Assembly (NCBI RefSeq): GCF_001426485.1
Contig: NZ_LMET01000001.1
Span: 79,517 to 119,464 of the forward strand
Reading direction: 5' to 3'
Length of the DNA: 39,948 bases
Source: Aeromicrobium sp. Root472D3
Lineage (GTDB): Bacteria; Actinomycetota; Actinomycetes; Propionibacteriales; Nocardioidaceae
Of this stretch, positions 31,858 to 39,899 are shown piece by piece. How positions within the stretch are numbered: the stretch's first letter is position 1; every line of letters starts with the position of its first letter. The translations under genes were made by a program, and so were the position numbers. The notes under the pieces were generated by a model that made no database searches, was not told where the DNA came from, and saw only the letters and a program-made list of their open reading frames with translations.

Positions 31858-33464
31858 GACGGGTCCCGTTCTGCGGTGAGGGTGGCGGTGTCGAGGGCTG
31901 AGGGGTCGGACGGTGCGGTGTCGGCGGTGCCGAAGCACAGCGACGTGAGGTGGTCCTTGGTGGCGCGGGCGGCCGGGACGGAGGCGGTGATGGTCCCCTC
32001 GCGCATCACGACGACGCGGTCGCAGATCGCGAGCTCCTCGAAGTCGCTGGAGATCATGAGGATCGAGGTCCCCTGCGCCGCCAGGTCGCGGATGATGTCG
32101 TAGATCTCGCTGCGCGCGCCGACGTCGACGCCCACGGTCGGCTCGTCGAGGATCAACAGCTGCGGCCCGGCGAGCACGTACTTGCCGACGACGATCTTCT
32201 GCTGGTTGCCGCCGCTGAGCTCGCCGACGGTCTCGTGCACCGAGGTGGCCTTGATGCCGAACCGCGCGACCGCCTCACGGGCGATCGCGGCGGCCCGCCG
32301 CGGGCTGTAGGTGCGGGACCGGCGCGACGGGTCCTTCAGCGAGGCCATCCCGAGGTTCGAGCTGACCGAGTTGCGCAGGATCAGGCCCTGCGAGCGACGC
32401 TCCTCGGGGACGAGCGCGACACCGGCCCTGATCGCGTCGAACGGAGACCGGGGACGGTACGGCGCGCCGTCGAGCGTCATGGTGCCCGAGCCGACCGGGT
32501 CGGCACCGATCAGCAGGCGGGCCAGCTCGGTGCGTCCCGCGCCCACCAGCCCGGCCATGCCGAGGATCTCGCCGCGGTGCAGCGTCAGGTTCGCGTCGCG
32601 CACCCGCGGCTCGCGGGTCAGGCCCGCGACCTCGAGCAGCACCGGCGCGGTCGTCGGGTCGACGTCGGTGGCGCGGTGGGCGACCCCGGCGACGTCGCGC
32701 CCCACGATGTGCCGGGTCAGGGACCCCAGGTCGAGGTCCGCGGCGGCGAAGCTGCCGACCAGGCGTCCGTTGCGCAGCACCGTGACGTCGTCGGCGACCT
32801 GCAGCACCTCCTCGAGACGGTGCGAGATGTAGATGATGCCGACGCCGTCGGCCGTCAGCTCGTCGATGATCGCGTAGAGACGCTCGGCCTCCTCCTTGGT
32901 GAACGACGCCGTGGGCTCGTCCATCGCGACGATCGTCGCGTCGCGCATCAGCGAGCGCCCGAGCGACACCATCCAGCGGTCGGAGACCGTGAGGTCCTCG
33001 ACGCGGGCGTCGAGCGGCACGCGGTAGCCGATGCGGTCCTGCACCTGCAGCGCCTTGCGCCGCAGGCCCCGCAGGTCGAGCACGCCCGACCGGCGGGTGC
33101 GGTCGGCCCCCATCGCCATGTTCTGCAGGGCCGTGAACTTGGGCACCAGGTTGAGCTCCTGGTGGATGAAGCTCAGGCCGAGCCTCGTGGCGTCCTGCGG
33201 TGCACCGATCGAGACCTCCGACCCGTGCACCCGGATCGTGCCGGCATCGGCCGACTCGGCCCCGGCCAGGATGCGGACCAGGGTCGACTTGCCGGCCCCG
33301 TTGGCGCCGCACAGGGCGAGCACCCGTCCTGGGCTGAGCGAGATGGACACGTCCTCCAGGGCCTGGTGCCCACCGAACTGCTTGGAGACGCCGGTCATCT
33401 CCAGGCAGGTCGGCGCGGGCACGGAGGCGACCGTCGGGTCGTCGAGGGCTGTTGCTTCGGTCAT
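31854..33464 (-). CDS. Ribose-type ABC transporter ATP-binding protein (two NBDs)
   Basis: A 536-residue RbsA-like fusion of two nucleotide-binding domains. NBD1 has Walker A GANGAGKST and Walker B TIVAMDEPTASF, but its signature reads LTVSDRWMVSL rather than the usual LSxxxQQ form. NBD2 has the non-canonical Walker A GLVGAGRTE common in the family, a normal signature LSGGNQQK and Walker B LLILDEPTVGVD. It powers the adjacent permease. The ATG at 33464 has GAGGAG upstream. Confidence 0.92.
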   Translation of the reverse strand: MTEATALDDPTVASVPAPTCLEMTGVSKQFGGHQALEDVSISLSPGRVLALCGANGAGKSTLVRILAGAESADAGTIRVHGSEVSIGAPQDATRLGLSFIHQELNLVPKFTALQNMAMGADRTRRSGVLDLRGLRRKALQVQDRIGYRVPLDARVEDLTVSDRWMVSLGRSLMRDATIVAMDEPTASFTKEEAERLYAIIDELTADGVGIIYISHRLEEVLQVADDVTVLRNGRLVGSFAAADLDLGSLTRHIVGRDVAGVAHRATDVDPTTAPVLLEVAGLTREPRVRDANLTLHRGEILGMAGLVGAGRTELARLLIGADPVGSGTMTLDGAPYRPRSPFDAIRAGVALVPEERRSQGLILRNSVSSNLGMASLKDPSRRSRTYSPRRAAAIAREAVARFGIKATSVHETVGELSGGNQQKIVVGKYVLAGPQLLILDEPTVGVDVGARSEIYDIIRDLAAQGTSILMISSDFEELAICDRVVVMREGTITASVPAARATKDHLTSLCFGTADTAPSDPSALDTATLTAERDPS

Positions 33465-33480
33465 GACACTCCTCCTCGGT

Positions 33481-33504
33481 CTCCGGGGCCGGTCGGCCCC
33501 GGAG
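33481..33504 (-). terminator. Intra-operon hairpin between binding-protein and ATPase genes
   Basis: A 10-bp perfect stem (33481-33490 with 33495-33504) has a GGTC loop and no U-tract. At this place such a hairpin commonly protects the binding-protein mRNA or lowers downstream expression; which applies cannot be read. Confidence 0.55.
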
Positions 33505-33522
33505 GACGTGCTCGGGACGGGA

Positions 33523-34506
33523 CTACTTCGTCGAGTTCGGGTACTTCGCGAGGAAGTCGTCGATCGTGTCGGTCGTGACCAGCACGTTCGTCAGGGCGAC
33601 CTCCTGGGGCTCCGCGTCGACGCCGCCCTCGACGAACTCGGGCACGAGCTTGGCGAAGTTCTCGCCCGCCTCGGTCGCCAGCAGGTACACCGTGGCGCGC
33701 ATGTCGCCGTCCTTGATCGCGCTGATCGCGCCGGGCTGGCCGTTGATGCCGTAGACCTTGACGTCGTCGCGACCGGCCGACTTGAGCGCGGCGATCGCAC
33801 CGAGCGCGGGATCGTCGAAGCAGCCCCAGACCGCGAGCGGCTCGCTGCCCGCGGGGTGCTTGGCCAGCCAGGCCTGCGCGAACTGCGTGCTGGCCTCGAC
33901 CTGGCCGGGGATCGGGACCTCGTTGCGGGTCGTCGTGATGTCGGTGCTCTTCAGCGCGTCGTCCAGCGCCTGCTCGCGACCGATGCACGGCAGACCGCTC
34001 TTGTAGCCCAGGACGAGCACCTCGCCCTTGCCGCCGAGGTCCTCCACGAGCTGCTTCGCGACGGGCTCGCCGTTGGACACACCGGCGTCCAGGTTGGCGG
34101 TGATGCCGTCGGTCGTGCCGCCCGAGATCGAGACGACGGGGATCCCGGCGGCCTTGGCCGCCTGGGCGCCGGCCGTCAGGGTGGTGCTGTCGAACACCGC
34201 CGTCACGATGAGGTCGACGCCCTTCTGCACGTAGTCCTGCATCGAGCCGTTGGCCTTGTCGACGGCTCCCTGCGGGTCGACCGCGCTGGTCTCCCAGCCC
34301 TGCTTCTCGGCGTAGTCGCGGAAGCCCTTGATCGCCTGCTCGGACGTCTGGTCGCTCGAGGCGAACTTGACGATGCCGATCGTGTACTTGCCGTCGCCGC
34401 CACCGTCCCCGCCGCCGGATCCGGCCGAGTCGCTGCTGCCGCACGCGGCGGTGACCGTCAGGGCCAGCGCAGCTGCGAGCACGCCGCCGATTCGTCGAAC
34501 ATTCAT
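33523..34506 (-). CDS. Ribose-type ABC transporter substrate-binding lipoprotein
   Basis: A 327-residue lipoprotein: signal peptide with lipobox TVTAAC (Cys22), a Gly/Ser/Asp linker, then a Peripla_BP_4 domain starting YTIGIVKFASSDQTSEQAIKGF. GVDLIVTAVFDSTTLTAGAQ and WGCFDDPALGAIAALKSAGR fit sugar-binding relatives. The usual aromatic and Asp/Arg residues that define a pentose site are not clear, so the ligand may not be a sugar. AGGAGG precedes the ATG at 34506. It overlaps the stop of a possible Arg-rich leader peptide by ATGA. Confidence 0.88.
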   Translation of the reverse strand: MNVRRIGGVLAAALALTVTAACGSSDSAGSGGGDGGGDGKYTIGIVKFASSDQTSEQAIKGFRDYAEKQGWETSAVDPQGAVDKANGSMQDYVQKGVDLIVTAVFDSTTLTAGAQAAKAAGIPVVSISGGTTDGITANLDAGVSNGEPVAKQLVEDLGGKGEVLVLGYKSGLPCIGREQALDDALKSTDITTTRNEVPIPGQVEASTQFAQAWLAKHPAGSEPLAVWGCFDDPALGAIAALKSAGRDDVKVYGINGQPGAISAIKDGDMRATVYLLATEAGENFAKLVPEFVEGGVDAEPQEVALTNVLVTTDTIDDFLAKYPNSTK

Positions 34507-34592
34507 GAGTCCTCCTGAGACTGTCGTCGTCCCGCGATGGGGCGACGGGTGGTGCGGCGCGGCCGGGTGGCGTTGCCGTGGGTGGTGCTCAT
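34503..34592 (-). CDS. Possible Arg-rich leader peptide upstream of the binding protein
   Basis: A 29-residue frame beginning MSTTHGNATRPRRTTRRP and ending with QSQEDS. Seven of its residues are Arg. Its stop overlaps the binding-protein ATG (ATGA), so translation could be coupled. GGGGGAG lies immediately before the ATG, too close to be ideal. It could be a regulatory leader or chance; nothing else supports a function. Confidence 0.3.
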   Translation of the reverse strand: MSTTHGNATRPRRTTRRPIAGRRQSQEDS

Positions 34593-34609
34593 CTCCCCCG
34601 ATGCCTCAC

Positions 34610-35251
34610 TCACCGCAGCGCGGCATCCCGGACCGACGACCGGCCGAGGAGCCGGTCGAGCTCCTCCGCGGTGTCGGATGCCCTGCGGTGCACGACGCCA
34701 CCCATCCCGAGACGTTCGGCAGCGACGATGTTCTGGGCGAGGTCGTCGACCATGACGACCTCGGAGGGGGCGGCGCCGAGGCGCTCGCACCCGATCTCGT
34801 AGAGGCGGCGCGACGGCTTGCGCACACCCTCCTGGCCGGAGATCGTGACGGCGTCGAACATGGCCGGCAGGTCGAAGCCGGCGTAGCAGTCGCGTCCCAG
34901 CGAGTTCGACAGGAGCCCGACCGGGACGCCGTCCGCCCGCAGCGACGCCACGAGCGCGACGGTCCGGTCGTCGCGCACGAGCCGCGACTGCATCCGCGCG
35001 ATCAGGCCGTCGGCCGACACGTCGGCGCCGTGCGCGCGCAGCCGCTGCGCGAACCCCGCCTCGAACCCGTCGTCGTCGAGCCGGCCCTCCTCGTGCTCGG
35101 TCAGCAGGCGCTTCGACGCGGGGTCCGACCCCAGCAGACGCAGCGGGAGTCCCGCATCGCCGCAGTCGGCGGCACCGAAGCCGGCGAAGGCGTCGAGCAC
35201 GCTGGACGTCAGGACGCCGCCGAAGTCGAACAGCACGGCCCGGTGCGTCAT
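34610..35251 (-). CDS. HAD-family protein similar to the N-terminal domain of ACAD10/EPHX2
   Basis: A 213-residue HAD-fold protein. Motif I is LFDFGGVLT: the nucleophile Asp9 is present but the second Asp of DxD is replaced by Gly, as in the N-terminal HAD domains of ACAD10-like proteins. Motif II is GLLSNS, motif III is the Lys in GVRKPSRRLY and motif IV is VVMVDD. Members are phosphatases or dehalogenase-like hydrolases; the lost Asp makes an ordinary phosphatase mechanism less certain. It overlaps the SDR by ATGA. With the kinase and ACAD genes it completes the three parts found fused in ACAD10. Confidence 0.85.
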   Translation of the reverse strand: MTHRAVLFDFGGVLTSSVLDAFAGFGAADCGDAGLPLRLLGSDPASKRLLTEHEEGRLDDDGFEAGFAQRLRAHGADVSADGLIARMQSRLVRDDRTVALVASLRADGVPVGLLSNSLGRDCYAGFDLPAMFDAVTISGQEGVRKPSRRLYEIGCERLGAAPSEVVMVDDLAQNIVAAERLGMGGVVHRRASDTAEELDRLLGRSSVRDAALR

Positions 35252-36057
35252 GACAGCGAGTCCTGGTAGCGGCGCATGCCGGCGAGCCAGCGGTCGTAGT
35301 CGGACGCCTTGCGCCGGTAGAACTCGAGCACCTCGGCGTGCGGCAGGATCAGGAACTGCTCGGTGCCGATGGCCTCGATCACGACGTCGGCCACCTCGAG
35401 CGGCTCCATGACCCCGCCCGCGTCCGTGACGGCCCTGGCGCCCATGCGGGCGGTCTCGTCGTCGGACTCGGCGCCGCCGTTGAGCATCGCCGTGTTGACG
35501 CCCATGGGGCACAGGCAGCTCACGGCCACGCCCCGCGACCCGTAGGTGACCGACATCCACTCGGCGAACGCGACCGCCGCGTGCTTGGTCACGGAGTACG
35601 TCGGCGAGCCGATCTGCGTCAGCAGCCCGGCCGCGGAGGCCGTGCTCAGGAAGTAGCCGCGGCCGCGCTCGAGCCAGCCCGGTGTCAGCAGCCGGGCGGC
35701 CCGCACGTGCGCCAGGACGTTGACGTCGATCGACGTCTCCCAGTCACCTTCCGACGACTCGAGCCCCTGTCCCAGCCCGACGCCGGCGTTGGCGGCGTAG
35801 AGGTCGACGGGCCCGAACCGCTCCTCGGCGAGGTCGATGAGCCCCTTGACGTCCTGCTCGACCGAGCAGTCCGCCGCGAGGCCCACGACGCGCCCCCGTC
35901 CCACGAGCTCGAGCTCGGCGGTCGTGCGGGCCACGCGGTCGGCGTCGAGGTCGGTCACGACGACGCGGGCCCCGTGCTCGAGGAGGCGCTGCGCGAGGGC
36001 CGAGCCGATCCCGCCCGACGCGCCGGTGACGATGGCGACGGTTCCGTCGATGATCAT
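35248..36057 (-). CDS. SDR-family oxidoreductase
   Basis: A 269-residue classical SDR: TGASGGIG near residue 12, NAGVG in place of NNAG at about 90, catalytic Ser in LSTASAAG and YSVTK as YxxxK. The C-terminal 60 residues (EQFLILPHAEVLEFYRRKASDYDRW) are typical of a group found next to acyl-CoA genes. It would act on a hydroxyacyl intermediate. It overlaps the ligase and the HAD genes by ATGA on both sides. Confidence 0.9.
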   Translation of the reverse strand: MIIDGTVAIVTGASGGIGSALAQRLLEHGARVVVTDLDADRVARTTAELELVGRGRVVGLAADCSVEQDVKGLIDLAEERFGPVDLYAANAGVGLGQGLESSEGDWETSIDVNVLAHVRAARLLTPGWLERGRGYFLSTASAAGLLTQIGSPTYSVTKHAAVAFAEWMSVTYGSRGVAVSCLCPMGVNTAMLNGGAESDDETARMGARAVTDAGGVMEPLEVADVVIEAIGTEQFLILPHAEVLEFYRRKASDYDRWLAGMRRYQDSLS

Positions 36058-37568
36058 GCGCCGGCCCCCGCCCCCGCCGCCGCGGCGCGGATGGCGTCAC
36101 GGTCGATCTCACGCTTCAGGATCTTGCCGGTCGCGCCCTTCGGGAGCACCTCGACGAACTGGTAGAGCCTCGGCACCTTGTACGCCGAGAGCTGCACCTT
36201 GGCCCACGTCCGCAGCTCGGCTCCCGTCAGCGTCGAGCCCTCGCGCAGCGCGACGACCGCCGCGACCTCCTCGCCGAAGTGCTCGTCGGGGACGCCGACG
36301 ACCGCGACCTCGACGATGTCGGGGTGCTCGTACAGCACCTCCTCGACCTCGCGCGGGTAGACGTTGTAGCCGCCGCGGATGATGAGGTCCTTCGCCCGGT
36401 CGACGATGCTCAGGTAGCCGTCCTCGTCGAGCAGACCCAGGTCGCCGGTCTTGAGCCAGCCGTCCTGCAGGTCCTGCGCCGTGACGTCGGGCCGGTTGCG
36501 GTAGCCCTTCATGATCGTGGGGCCCTTGATGAAGACCTCCCCGACGACGCCCGCCTCGACGGGCGCACCCGTGACGTCGCGGACCTCGATCACGCTGCCG
36601 GGCAGGGCGGGACCGACCGTGCCGGCCTTCTGCTCGCGGTTGATGTCGTTGAACGTGGCCGCGCCGGTCGACTCGGTCAGGCCGTAGCCCTCGAGGATCG
36701 CGCAGTCGAACCGATCGTTGAAGGCGCGCATGACCTCGACCGGCAGCGAGGCGCCACCCGACGTGGCGAGCCGCAGGTGCTCGAAGTCGCTGGGACCGTA
36801 GTCGGCCGCGGCGTGGAGCAGCGCGTTCCACATCGTCGGCACGCCCGCCATCGCCGTGAGGCGGTCGCGGCGCAGCATCTCGAGCATCGCGGTCGGCTCG
36901 AACGGCGACAGCACCGACAGCGACGCGCCGGTGACGAGGACCGTGTTCATGACGACGGCCTGACCGTAGACGTGGAACAGCGGGAGCGCCGTGCCGAAGC
37001 GGTCGTCGGGGGTCAGCGCCAGCACCGGCAGGAACGACGCCGTCGTGTCGAGCAGGTTGGCGGCGGTCAGCTCGACGCCCTTCGGCCGGCCCGTCGTGCC
37101 CGACGTGTACAGGATGATCGCGGTGTCGTCGGGTGCGTGCTCGTGGGCCTCGTCGACCGGCTCGGCGTCGAAGGCGGCGCCGTCGTCGACGACCCACACG
37201 TCCAGGCCGCGCTCCCCCGCCGCGGCGCGGGCGGCGTCGGCGCACTCGTGCCAGACGACGACCAGCGACGCCTCGGAGTCGTCGAGCACGTAGCCGATCT
37301 CGGGGGAGGTCGCCATGGTGTTCATCGTGATGACGCTGGCGCCCACCGCGTGCAGCCCCAGGTAGACGACGGGGAACTCGACGACGCTCGGCGCGATGAA
37401 GACGACCCGGTCCAGCGGACGCACGCCGGCGGCCCGGACGGCTCCGGCCACGCGGCTGCTGAGCTCGCGGAGCTGCCCGTACGTCAGGTCGCCCCGCGGT
37501 GACCGCAGCGCGATCCTCTCCGGATCGTCCTGCGCGTTGGACCACACGTTCGCCGCCACGTTCACCAT
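36054..37568 (-). CDS. Acyl-CoA ligase (long-chain fatty acid-CoA ligase family)
   Basis: A 504-residue ANL-superfamily enzyme. The phosphate loop is YTSGTTGRPKG, the second core motif is GYGLTES, the hinge region has WLKTGDLG and DRAKDLIIRGGYNVYP, and the catalytic Lys is in GATGKILKRE near the C-terminus. It makes an acyl-AMP and then the CoA thioester of a carboxylic acid. The ATG at 37568 has a weak ribosome site. It is the first gene leftward of promoter/operator E and would be the entry step of the pathway. The substrate acid is unknown. Confidence 0.92.
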   Translation of the reverse strand: MVNVAANVWSNAQDDPERIALRSPRGDLTYGQLRELSSRVAGAVRAAGVRPLDRVVFIAPSVVEFPVVYLGLHAVGASVITMNTMATSPEIGYVLDDSEASLVVVWHECADAARAAAGERGLDVWVVDDGAAFDAEPVDEAHEHAPDDTAIILYTSGTTGRPKGVELTAANLLDTTASFLPVLALTPDDRFGTALPLFHVYGQAVVMNTVLVTGASLSVLSPFEPTAMLEMLRRDRLTAMAGVPTMWNALLHAAADYGPSDFEHLRLATSGGASLPVEVMRAFNDRFDCAILEGYGLTESTGAATFNDINREQKAGTVGPALPGSVIEVRDVTGAPVEAGVVGEVFIKGPTIMKGYRNRPDVTAQDLQDGWLKTGDLGLLDEDGYLSIVDRAKDLIIRGGYNVYPREVEEVLYEHPDIVEVAVVGVPDEHFGEEVAAVVALREGSTLTGAELRTWAKVQLSAYKVPRLYQFVEVLPKGATGKILKREIDRDAIRAAAAGAGAGA

Positions 37569-37631
37569 CTGGAGTCGCTCTCGTCGTCGGGATGCTGTGA
37601 CCTGTCTCACGTGACCGGCCTCACGTTGAGG

Positions 37632-37667
37632 ACCGTAGTTGAATCCGGGTTCAGGTTCAAGTAGGTT
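37632..37667. promoter_or_regulatory. Bidirectional promoter with embedded operator E
   Basis: On the plus strand TTGAAT (37639-37644), 17 bp and TAGGTT (37662-37667) drive the thiolase gene. On the minus strand TTGAAC (37660-37655), 17 bp and TACGGT (37637-37632) drive the ligase operon. The layout is the same as site B, and the inner sequence agrees with it except TCGGG/CCGGG. Confidence 0.8.
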
Positions 37668-37706
37668 TCCCGAAAATCTTCCAGCCCCACTCCTGAGGAG
37701 CCCTCC

Positions 37707-38909
37707 GTGCCCAGAGCAGCGATCGTCGCCACCGCCCGCACCCCCATCGGCAAGGCGTACCGAGGCGCCTTCAACGCCACGACGAGCCCCGAGCTGGCCG
37801 GTCACGCCATCGCCTCGGCGCTCGCCAAGGTCGGCCTCGACGGTGCCTCCGTCGAGGACGTCGTGCTGGGCGCGGCCGCACCGCAGGGGACGTCGGGCTT
37901 CAACGTCGCGCGCCAGGCCGCGCTGCGCGCCGGGCTCCCCGTCACCGTCCCGGGCCAGACGGTCGACCGGCAGTGCTCGTCGGGACTCATGGCGGTGTCG
38001 ATCGCGGCCAAGCAGATCCTCCACGACGGCATGAAGATCGCGATCGGGGGCGGCGTCGAGTCGATCTCGCTGGTGCAGAACGAGCACATGAACACCCACC
38101 GCGCCACCGATCCCTGGCTCGAGCAGCACCACCCGGGCCTCTACGCGCCGATGCTGCACACCGCCGAGAACGTCGCGGCGCGGTACGGCATCAGCCGCGA
38201 GCGCCAGGACGAGATGGGCCTGCAGTCGGTGCAGCGTGCCGCGGCCGCGCAGGCCGCGGGGATCTTCGACGACGAGATCGTCCCGATCACCGTCACGACG
38301 CTGGTGCACGACAAGGCGACGGGCGAGACCTCCGAGGTCGAGCAGACCGTCTCGGCCGACGAGGGCGTCCGCGCCGGCACGACCGCCGAGGGACTCGCGG
38401 CACTGCGCACCGTCCTGCAGCCCGGCGAGGTCACCGACCGCCCGACCGTGACGGCCGGCAACGCCTCGCAGCTCAGCGACGGCGCGTCCGCCAACGTCCT
38501 GATGGACTCCGACCACGCCGCCTCGCTCGGCATCGAGCCGCTCGGGTACTACGTCGGCATGACCGTCACGGGCTGCGAGCCCGACGAGATGGGCATCGGG
38601 CCCGTCGCGGCGATCCCGCGGCTCCTGGCCCTGCACGGGCTGACCGTCGACGACATCGGGGTGTGGGAGCTCAACGAGGCCTTCGCGGCCCAGGCCGTCC
38701 ACTGCCGCGACGTCCTCGGCATCGATCCCGAGCGGATGAACGTCAACGGCGGCGCCATCGCGATCGGCCACCCCTACGGCATGACCGGCTCCCGGGCCGT
38801 CGGCCACGCCCTGCTCGAGGCACGCCGTCGCGGAGCCCAGTTCGCCGTCGTGTCGATGTGCGTCGGCGGCGGCATGGGAGCGGCCGGCCTGCTCGAGGTC
38901 GCCCGATGA
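37707..38909 (+). CDS. Acetyl-CoA C-acyltransferase (thiolase)
   Basis: A 400-residue thiolase with all catalytic parts: the acyl-accepting Cys90 in DRQCSSGLMA, the His in NGGAIAIGHPYGMTGSR and the C-terminal Cys in CVGGGMGAAG. NEAFAAQ is the loop that binds the covalent intermediate. It would split 3-ketoacyl-CoA with CoA, the last step of beta-oxidation. The GTG at 37707 has GAGGAG six bases upstream. It is the first gene rightward of promoter E and is coupled to the MDR gene by ATGA. Confidence 0.93.
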   Translation: MPRAAIVATARTPIGKAYRGAFNATTSPELAGHAIASALAKVGLDGASVEDVVLGAAAPQGTSGFNVARQAALRAGLPVTVPGQTVDRQCSSGLMAVSIAAKQILHDGMKIAIGGGVESISLVQNEHMNTHRATDPWLEQHHPGLYAPMLHTAENVAARYGISRERQDEMGLQSVQRAAAAQAAGIFDDEIVPITVTTLVHDKATGETSEVEQTVSADEGVRAGTTAEGLAALRTVLQPGEVTDRPTVTAGNASQLSDGASANVLMDSDHAASLGIEPLGYYVGMTVTGCEPDEMGIGPVAAIPRLLALHGLTVDDIGVWELNEAFAAQAVHCRDVLGIDPERMNVNGGAIAIGHPYGMTGSRAVGHALLEARRRGAQFAVVSMCVGGGMGAAGLLEVAR

Positions 38910-39895
38910 GGGCCTGGCAGGTCGAGCGGCTCGGCGAGCCCGCCGACGTCCTGACGCTCGCCGAGGTGCCCGACCCGCGGCCGGGGCCCGGCCAGGTCAG
39001 CGTCCGCGTGCTCGCCGCCGCGGCCAACTTCCCCGACGTGCTGATGTGCCGCGGGCTCTACCAGGTCCGGCCAGACCTGCCCTTCACCCCCGGCGTCGAG
39101 CTGTGCGGCGAGGTGCTCGAGCTCGGCCCCGACGTGACGGGCGTCGCCGTCGGTGACCGCGTGCTCGGCGCGCCGGCCGGCCCCGGCGGCGCCTTCGCCG
39201 AGATCGCGCTGATGGACGTCGCGACGACCTTCCCGGCGCCCGGGTCGCTCGACGACGCGCAGGCGGCGTCGCTGTTCGTGGGGTACCAGACGAGCTGGTT
39301 CGCCCTGCACCGCCGCACGCGGATCACCGCCGGCGACGTCCTGCTCGTCCACGCCGCAGCAGGGGGTGTCGGCAGCTCGGCGGTCCAGCTCGGCAAGGCC
39401 GCCGGTGCGACCGTCATCGGGGTCGTCGGCAACGCAGGGAAGGCCGAGGTCGCCCGCGCCCTGGGGGCCGACGTCGTCGTCGACCGTCACGAGCAGGACT
39501 TCGTCCAGGTCGTCAAGGACGTGACGGACGGTCGCGGCGCCGACATCGTCTACGACCCGGTCGGGGGCGAGACCTACCAGCGCTCGACCAAGTGCATCGC
39601 GTTCGAGGGACGCATCCTGGTGATCGGCTTCGCGGGCGGCGAGATCCAGTCGGCACCGCTGAACCACGCCCTGATCAAGAACTACTCCGTCGTCGGGCTC
39701 CACTGGGGCCTGTACAACCAGCGCGACCCCGCGCTCGTGCGGCACTGCCACGACGAGCTGACGGCCCTCGCGGCCACGGGCGCCGTCTCGCCGATCGTGA
39801 GCGAGCGCATCGGGCTCGCCGACGTGCCGGCCGGGCTCCAGCGCCTGGCCGACGGCGTCACGACCGGACGGGTCGTGATGGTCTCCCCGGGGTGA
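38906..39895 (+). CDS. NADPH:quinone oxidoreductase-like MDR protein
   Basis: A 329-residue zinc-free MDR of the Qor type. FPDVLMCRGLYQVRPDLPFTPGVELCGEV is the N-terminal family signature, and the cofactor loop is HAAAGGVGSSAVQLGKAAG. Related proteins reduce quinones or enoyl compounds. The ATG at 38906 overlaps the thiolase stop by 4 bp, so both belong to the same transcript. It may reduce an unsaturated acyl-CoA or a side product; the sequence does not decide. Confidence 0.9.
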   Translation: MRAWQVERLGEPADVLTLAEVPDPRPGPGQVSVRVLAAAANFPDVLMCRGLYQVRPDLPFTPGVELCGEVLELGPDVTGVAVGDRVLGAPAGPGGAFAEIALMDVATTFPAPGSLDDAQAASLFVGYQTSWFALHRRTRITAGDVLLVHAAAGGVGSSAVQLGKAAGATVIGVVGNAGKAEVARALGADVVVDRHEQDFVQVVKDVTDGRGADIVYDPVGGETYQRSTKCIAFEGRILVIGFAGGEIQSAPLNHALIKNYSVVGLHWGLYNQRDPALVRHCHDELTALAATGAVSPIVSERIGLADVPAGLQRLADGVTTGRVVMVSPG

Positions 39896-39899
39896 CAGC

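Noticed and set aside
21657..37667. The repeated 24-bp motif as a CRISPR array or transposon end
   Set aside because: The copies are kilobases apart, sit in promoters and contain -35 boxes; there are no spacers, transposase or target duplications.
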